NCBI RefSeq assembly: GCF_030063355.1
Contig: NZ_JASISZ010000078.1
Location: forward strand, 1-35,368
Direction: 5' to 3'
DNA: 35,368 nt
Source of the DNA: Streptomyces sp. PH10-H1
GTDB taxonomy: Bacteria; Actinomycetota; Actinomycetes; Streptomycetales; Streptomycetaceae
Every line of letters starts with the position of its first letter. The stretch's first letter is position 1. Position numbers and translations under genes: made by a program. Below, in pieces: positions 31,337 through 35,368 of the stretch. The notes under the pieces are model-generated. The model ran no database searches, had not been told where the DNA came from, and saw only the letters and a list, made by a program, of their open reading frames with translations.

Positions 31337-32085
31337 CGACCCGCCAGTTGCGCATCGTCAGCTGGAACATCCGCGAGGGCGTGCCCGTCCGCGACCCGGG
31401 CGGTACCGTCGATGACGCGCTGGCGGAGATCGTGGCCCGGCACCGGCCGGACGTGCTCGCCGTGCAGGAGGCGGCGTTCGGACCCGACGGAGGATCACCG
31501 CTGCTCGACGCCGTGGCCCCGTCGGCCGGTCTGCCGCACCGGCTCTACTTCCCCTACTCTCCGGCCATGCACGTGCCGGGAGCGCAGGCCGGCCTCGCTC
31601 TGCTGAGCAGGGAACCGTGGACCGCGAGCACCCGGTCGCTCCTTCCCAACCCCGGCATGCGCCAGGTCACCGAGGGCCGGGAGATGGTCAGTTGGGACAA
31701 GGGGATGCTGTTCGGGCGGCTGGACCTCGGCGGACAGGAGGCGTGGATCGGCTGTGTGCATCTGCATCCGTTCCACCTCTTCGGAACCGAGCCGGACGAC
31801 CCCGCCGTGCGCGGTGTCTGGGCGGGACTCGCCGAATTCATCAGGGAACTGCCGCCCGGCCCCCTGGTGGTCTGCGCCGACCTGAACAGCGAGCGAAGGA
31901 GTCTGCTCATGGACCGACTGCCGGACCGGCCGCTGCAGAGCGCGGTCACCGCCGGGACGTCACGCATCGGCATGGCGGTCGACGACGTCCTTTTCGGACC
32001 GCAGTTCATCCTGCAGGAGAGCGCGGTGCACTACGGCTTCTCCGACCATGCACTGTGCGTGGTGCAGTTCGAGCTCAAGCCATGA
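31333..32085 (+). CDS. Endonuclease/exonuclease/phosphatase (EEP) fold enzyme
   Basis: A 250-residue enzyme of the DNase I/APE1/sphingomyelinase superfamily. The catalytic residues are all visible: N12 in VSWNIREG, E46 in AVQEA, the H in CVHLHPFHL, the D and N of VCADLNSE, the D of VDDVLF and the terminal FSDHALCVV (DH pair). It should be a metal-dependent phosphodiesterase; nucleic acid, nucleotide and lipid head groups are all possible substrates. There is no signal peptide. It overlaps the upstream toroid gene and the downstream cupin-like gene by ATGA junctions, so the three are made in a fixed ratio. Confidence 0.88.
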   Translation: MTTRQLRIVSWNIREGVPVRDPGGTVDDALAEIVARHRPDVLAVQEAAFGPDGGSPLLDAVAPSAGLPHRLYFPYSPAMHVPGAQAGLALLSREPWTASTRSLLPNPGMRQVTEGREMVSWDKGMLFGRLDLGGQEAWIGCVHLHPFHLFGTEPDDPAVRGVWAGLAEFIRELPPGPLVVCADLNSERRSLLMDRLPDRPLQSAVTAGTSRIGMAVDDVLFGPQFILQESAVHYGFSDHALCVVQFELKP

Positions 32086-32894
32086 GCGCCCCCGGCACGA
32101 TCGGCGTGGTGCGCCGGATCCTCGACGGCTCGCTGGGCGACCGCCGGAAGGGTCCGTCCCTGGCGCAGGCCGCTCTCGGCGCGCTGCGGACACTGGGCCG
32201 CGACGGGCTGATCGTCCCCCTCGTCGAGGCGCTGATCGAGGACGCGCTGACCCAGGACGCACTGACCCAGGACGTACTGGTCGGGGGCGCGTTGGCCGGG
32301 GGCGCGCTGTCCGGGCAGGTCCCGTCCGCCCCGTCGGACACATCGGCCGCCCGCGCCGGGCTGTCATACCGCCACGCGCTCGGCTTCGAGAAGCTCATGC
32401 TGCTGGTCGGCTGGCCGGACTACATGCTGCGCGTGCATATCTGGCCGCCGTCCGCCGAAGGGGAGCGCGAACAGGCCCCGGAGCACATCCACAACCACCG
32501 CTTCGCCTTCGGTTCGGCCGTTCTGCTGGGCGATCTGGAGATGCGGCTCTATGAACCCGATCCCGGCGGGGAGCTGTTCTCGGCCTACGAGGAGCGGATC
32601 GGGGCCGAGGAGTGGCTGATGCACCCGCGCGGCTCCGCCCGGCTGCGGCTGCGGGCGGACCTGCGGCTGGCGCGGGGGACGGAGTACTGCCTGGAGGCGG
32701 ACACGCGGCACCAGATCGTCCGGAATCCCGGTGTGTGCACGGTCACGCTGTTCCTGGAGACGGCCACCGAGCGGGCCAGGACCGACGTCTACGGCGGGCC
32801 TCGTACGCCGGCCCCGGCGACGGTTCCCAAGCATGCGCTGAGCGTTGCCGACTACGTGGCGGCGTTACGGGAACTGAGGTCGCTGCTCTGCTGA
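32082..32894 (+). CDS. Uncharacterised cupin-like protein with HxHNH motif
   Basis: A 270-residue protein; third gene of the operon, starting in an ATGA overlap. Residues 1-50 form a helical leader (RRILDGSLGDRR, AALGALRTLG). Residues 54-78 are five pentapeptide repeats (DALTQ DALTQ DVLVG GALAG GALSG), a probable linker. The C-terminal domain (100-270) is cupin-like: LMLLVGWPDYMLRVHIWPP, EHIHNHRFAFGSAVLLGDLEMRLYEP, TEYCLEADTRHQIVRNPGVCTVTLF. The HIHNH and later H of TRHQ are candidate metal ligands. Codon 262 (32865-32867) is TTA. I cannot name its reaction; a metal-dependent oxygenase or binding role is possible. Its last 43 bases overlap the convergent Nudix gene. Confidence 0.8.
   Translation: MSAPGTIGVVRRILDGSLGDRRKGPSLAQAALGALRTLGRDGLIVPLVEALIEDALTQDALTQDVLVGGALAGGALSGQVPSAPSDTSAARAGLSYRHALGFEKLMLLVGWPDYMLRVHIWPPSAEGEREQAPEHIHNHRFAFGSAVLLGDLEMRLYEPDPGGELFSAYEERIGAEEWLMHPRGSARLRLRADLRLARGTEYCLEADTRHQIVRNPGVCTVTLFLETATERARTDVYGGPRTPAPATVPKHALSVADYVAALRELRSLLC
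32241..32315 (+). repeat. Five 15-bp in-frame repeats in the cupin-like gene
   Basis: Units start at 32241, 32256, 32271, 32286 and 32301: GACGCGCTGACCCAG, GACGCACTGACCCAG, GACGTACTGGTCGGG, GGCGCGTTGGCCGGG, GGCGCGCTGTCCGGG. They encode the pentapeptides listed under the gene. The first pair differ at one base. Confidence 0.9.
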
Positions 32895-33325
32895 GCCGCG
32901 TCGAGGGCCTGCCGGATCGTGCCCAGATTGTGTGCGTCGAGGCCGAGCAGCTCGAGCTCGTCGAGCGGCAGCCACCGGTGGTCCTGGTCGGATGCGGGCA
33001 GCACGATCTCGAGGGTCAGCGGGCGCACCAGGAAGTTCGACTGGACGTTGTGCACGGTGCGGCCGTCCCACTCGCTGACGAACGTCCGCTCGCCGGCCGC
33101 CGCGATCACCTGCCCGTCGAGCCCCGCCTCCTCGCGCAGTTCCCGGAGCACGCCGTCCTCCGGACGCTCCGCCGGCTCCAGCTTGCCGCAGGGAACGCCC
33201 CAGACCCCGGGCAGGAAGCGCTCGCGCAGACTGCGGCGCACCACCAGCACACGGTGCTCGTGCAGGACCACCGCCGCGGCGAGGCGGTTGTGCAACGTCA
33301 TCGGCTTCTTGTTCGTCGTCCGCAT
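32852..33325 (-). CDS. Nudix hydrolase
   Basis: A 157-residue Nudix pyrophosphohydrolase. The Nudix box Gx5Ex7REUxEExGU is complete: GKLEPAERPEDGVL then RELREEAGL. The N-terminal strand RLAAAVVLHEHRVLVVRRS and FLPGVWGVPCG precede it. It hydrolyses a nucleoside diphosphate linked to some moiety X. The ATG at 33325 has GGAG upstream; ATG at 33301 is possible. It converges on the toroid/EEP/cupin operon and overlaps its last gene by 43 bases, so the two transcripts are antisense at their ends. Confidence 0.93.
   Translation of the reverse strand: MRTTNKKPMTLHNRLAAAVVLHEHRVLVVRRSLRERFLPGVWGVPCGKLEPAERPEDGVLRELREEAGLDGQVIAAAGERTFVSEWDGRTVHNVQSNFLVRPLTLEIVLPASDQDHRWLPLDELELLGLDAHNLGTIRQALDAAQQSSDLSSRNAAT
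32865..32867 (+). promoter_or_regulatory. TTA codon (bldA control), codon 262 of the cupin-like gene
   Basis: In-frame GCG-TTA-CGG near the 3' end of the third operon gene. A late TTA could truncate the product by nine residues at low bldA tRNA rather than block it. Confidence 0.8.
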
Positions 33326-33677
33326 CTCGCTCCACGGTTCGCAGTCCGGGCGGGCGACCGGCCCACGCGGCTGTGCTGGGCGGTGTGCCCAGGGAAGGGT
33401 GCCCAGTCTGCATGAAGGCCGTGCATCCAGTGGCCGAACAACGCGAGCCGGAATTCGCGCCGGGGTTCGTGCCGGGGTTCGCCGCGATGTGCGGGAGGGG
33501 CCCGTGGGGCCGCTGTGCGGATCGTGCGGTGCCGCCCCGCGCAGGTCAGGGCGATCGGCCGCGCTCCGCAGAGCTCTTTGGAGAATGCGCGAGCGCTCGC
33601 TGCCGCGCGGCTCCGGGCGTCAACCCTGGCCGATGAGCCCTCACCCGGTCAGTGGGCGCGAGGCATTCTCCCCGGCA
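33326..33677. other. 352-base gap, nothing recognised
   Basis: Open frames (for example 33373-33636) have no family character. No hairpin or promoter stands out. Confidence 0.55.
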
Positions 33678-34034
33678 TCAGGGCAGTTGGTCGTTGTGGC
33701 CGCACACCCAGGCCAGCGCGTCGTGCACTCCCTGGACGTAGTCGCGCGGAACGGTCCGCTGGGTGAAGTCCGCCAGTTGCACCACCGCGGCGTCCGCCTC
33801 GGCCGTCAGCATGGCGATATCCGGCACTCCGTCGCAGGTGGCGCCTGTGACCGGAGCTGGGTCCCCCCGCCCCAGCGCCCACAGATAGCCCGTCAGCGCG
33901 CCCCGGGAGAGCTGCGTCTGCTGGGCCGGTCCCGCAGCGACGGCCTCCAGCTCGCGATGCGCCTCCTCGACGTCGGCGCGGCGCCTGGTGCCCACGGTCC
34001 GTTCCTTCTTCGGCTCTGCTTGTTGAGTGGTCAT
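33678..34034 (-). CDS. Uncharacterised 118-residue protein
   Basis: From the ATG at 34034: MTTQQAEPKKERTVGTRRR, a basic N-terminus, then helical segments DVEEAHRELEAVAAG, LSRGALTGYLWALGRGDPAPVTG, and MLTAEADAAVVQLADF, RDYVQGVHDALAWVCGH. Codon use is normal. I recognise no family. The open frame continues upstream to 34442 but that part is antisense of the next gene. The ribosome site is weak (AGGT only one base before the ATG; GGGAGGGGACAG 14-24 bases upstream). It follows the Cys-rich gene on the same strand by 146 bases. Confidence 0.65.
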   Translation of the reverse strand: MTTQQAEPKKERTVGTRRRADVEEAHRELEAVAAGPAQQTQLSRGALTGYLWALGRGDPAPVTGATCDGVPDIAMLTAEADAAVVQLADFTQRTVPRDYVQGVHDALAWVCGHNDQLP

Positions 34035-34180
34035 ACCTGTACGTCTGTCCCCTCCCCTGCCGCTGATGTGTGCCCGGGAGGGGACATCCTGAAAGGCGTC
34101 AGGAGACGCCGTGCCGCCCCAGGTGGTCCGGTAGGAAAGCGCCCGGACCCGCGGTGGTGGACCATCCCGATCCGTGCGGG

Positions 34181-34645
34181 TCAGGAAGGGTCGTGGCTGA
34201 CTTCGGATGCCATTCGCGGGTGGACCACTCCCGGGTAGAGCCGGGCCCGGGGCACCGGCTCCGCGACGCCGCCCTGGGGCACCATCTCGACGACGCCCCA
34301 GGGGCTGTCCGGCAGGATCACGGTCACGACGTACGAAGCCGAGCAGCCCGTGCAGTCGTACTGGTCCTCCCAGACCTCCACGTCGACCAGGCTGCCGGGG
34401 TTGCGTGAGACATGCCGGTGCAGGGCGTGGCACCGGCCGCACTTCTCGCCGGGCTCACACGTGCTGCCGCACGGGCAGGGCAGGTCGAGCCGGCTGGCGG
34501 GGCGCCAGCGCTGGACGCGGCAGGCCTCGGCCGTCTGTGAGGTGTGGCGCAGCGCCAGCAGATTGCGGGCGGCGACGTTGTACGTCTCACCCGTCGCGGC
34601 CATCCGGTCGCGGATCACGTCCTTGCGGGCGCGGTTCGTCGTCAT
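34181..34645 (-). CDS. Uncharacterised Cys-rich, probable zinc-binding protein
   Basis: A 154-residue protein. The N-terminus RKDVIRDRMAATGETYNVAARNLLAL is a helix pair (x-IR-x-RMAATGE-x-Y-x-VA-AR) that I associate with actinobacterial plasmid- and phage-borne proteins. Residues 55-80 carry CPCGSTCEPGEKCGRCHALHRH and residues 95-103 CTGCSASY, which are good zinc ligands. The C-terminal half (VVTVILPDSPWGVVEMVP) may be a small beta domain. GGAGGA lies 8 bases before the ATG. Function unknown; DNA binding or an accessory role in a mobile element would fit. Confidence 0.72.
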   Translation of the reverse strand: MTTNRARKDVIRDRMAATGETYNVAARNLLALRHTSQTAEACRVQRWRPASRLDLPCPCGSTCEPGEKCGRCHALHRHVSRNPGSLVDVEVWEDQYDCTGCSASYVVTVILPDSPWGVVEMVPQGGVAEPVPRARLYPGVVHPRMASEVSHDPS

Positions 34646-34923
34646 GCAGTCCTCCAGCGGTTTTCCACGCGGTCCCGCAGAAGACCGGGGATACCGGACT
34701 GAGGCGATGGCGTGAGTCGATGACCCTTGTCCTCACCACCATGGCCAGTCAGCGCGGCCGGGGGTCGGAACAGGCAGACGCGGCTGCCACGCTCCACGGT
34801 ACCCGGAATCGGCGCGGACGATCGCCGCCCCCCGCGGGAGCGGGCGGCGGTGGGTGGCGTCACGCGGTGGCGGGTCTGCGGCGGAGCCCCCCGATGTCAG
34901 ACCTCCGGGTTAGGTTCGGTGGC

Positions 34924-35368
34924 ATGACTGAAGCCGTTGCGCGGCTCGCCGGCGCCGGGAGCGTTGCCCCGGACTATCGCCACCATTCCAAGCTGATCAC
35001 GCCCGCCGATGATCTGAGTGTCCGGGGTGCGTACCTCAAGTGGTACGACATCCGGTCCCCGGGCACGCAAGTCACCGATGAGATTCGCGACGAGGCCAGG
35101 GCGTTCCTGGCCTCGTCGGCCGAGTCGGGCGACCTCGCGTTCCAGGACGAGCTCGGTCTGGTGATGCTCCACCTCTGTGGCGGCGAGGTCCGCCTGCTGC
35201 TGGCCTGCACCTGGCGCAACGAGAACGAGCTGTGGGAGACCGTCTACGCCAAGCAGGGCGACGGGAGCTACGAGATAGTGCGTCCCGGCTCGCACAAAGC
35301 CACCTACTGCGTGTGGGAGTTGGGCGCTGTGTGGCACGAGCAGCAGGCCTGGACCCGCTATCTCTACT
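34924..35368 (+). CDS. Partial uncharacterised protein, cut by the window end
   Basis: The 5' part (148 codons) of a gene that continues past the window. It begins MTEAVARLAGAGSVAPDYRH and includes LITPADDLSVRGAYLKWYDI, ELGLVMLHLCGGEVRLLLACTW, ENELWETVYAK and YCVWELGAVWHEQ. This resembles a compact beta-rich cytoplasmic protein seen as hypothetical in Streptomyces. GGTGG lies 3-4 bases before the ATG, and TTAGGTTCGGTGG precedes it, so the leader may be short. No family name can be given. An 8-bp hairpin (34823-34830 with 34842-34849) lies in the upstream gap. Confidence 0.7.
   Translation, partial: MTEAVARLAGAGSVAPDYRHHSKLITPADDLSVRGAYLKWYDIRSPGTQVTDEIRDEARAFLASSAESGDLAFQDELGLVMLHLCGGEVRLLLACTWRNENELWETVYAKQGDGSYEIVRPGSHKATYCVWELGAVWHEQQAWTRYLY

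Noticed and set aside
34035..34442. N-terminal extension of the 118-residue protein
   Set aside because: It is Arg/Pro/Gly-rich and overlaps the Cys-rich gene in another frame, unlike real coding sequence.
1..35368. CRISPR arrays, tRNA or rRNA genes, transposases, integrases, secondary-metabolite synthases
   Set aside because: I looked for spaced repeats, cloverleaf or rRNA sequences and the key motifs of these proteins and saw none; the short tandem repeats are contiguous, without spacers.

Overview
The window is actinobacterial chromosomal DNA, almost certainly from a Streptomyces or a close relative. The base composition is very GC-rich and third codon positions are strongly G/C. GTG starts and ATGA/GTGA stop-start overlaps are common. 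The rare leucine codon TTA occurs in only three genes that I can find. The gene families (DUF2277, DUF2871, DUF4291, MEDS/STAS partner-switch regulators, Fic-like toxin with RHH antitoxin, multidomain secreted glycoside hydrolases) are typical Streptomyces accessory content. I see no rRNA, tRNA, CRISPR array, transposase or integrase.

Layout. 1-3062 is decaying DNA. It holds a collapsed GH3 beta-glucosidase pseudogene (about 87-590), a LysR regulator (684-1595, -), and a divergent chimera in which a truncated quinone-oxidoreductase-type gene runs into a frameshifted, truncated peptidase-E gene (2007-3062). A 12-bp minisatellite lies between the regulator and the chimera. 3123-5486 carries a DUF2871 membrane protein, a cupin, an AraC-VOC pair and a DUF2277 protein. 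5556-6865 has an uncharacterised gene and a toxin-antitoxin pair behind a perfect 10-bp inverted repeat. 6858-10846 has a secreted tripeptidyl-aminopeptidase-like hydrolase, a thiolase and a two-domain VOC protein.

11022-14926 is a polysaccharide-degradation operon: promoter, GH105 unsaturated rhamnogalacturonyl hydrolase, a 47-codon remnant of a CBM35 module, and a GH29-like enzyme with CBM32-like and CBM35 modules, closed by a strong terminator. A second secreted enzyme, GH59 with a ricin-type lectin, lies at 21189-23627 behind a good promoter. GH105 and GH59 each have one TTA codon within the first ten codons, so both are probably bldA-dependent. Between them lie a DUF1772/AraC divergent pair, a GNAT acetyltransferase, a stand-alone MurE paralogue, and a MEDS-STAS protein translationally coupled to an RsbW-like kinase.

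23845-27740 has an EmrB/QacA-type exporter and a cold-adaptation pair: a CspA-like protein with an unusual leader (terminator-like hairpin plus U-tract and a possible leader peptide), then a DEAD-box RNA helicase whose Shine-Dalgarno sequence is buried in a 13-bp hairpin. 27765-29805 has a STAS anti-sigma antagonist, a PIG-L deacetylase and a DUF4291 protein.

29990-32894 is the best candidate for an undescribed system. It is a tightly coupled three-gene operon of a membrane-anchored alpha-toroid (squalene-cyclase-like) protein, an endonuclease/exonuclease/phosphatase-fold enzyme with intact catalytic residues, and a cupin-like protein with an HxHNH motif, 15-bp coding repeats and a late TTA codon. 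A Nudix hydrolase converges on it and overlaps its 3' end. The right edge has two uncharacterised minus-strand genes, one with a Cys-rich zinc-binding region, and a partial plus-strand gene cut by the window end. All functional statements come from reading motifs by eye; no database search was possible.
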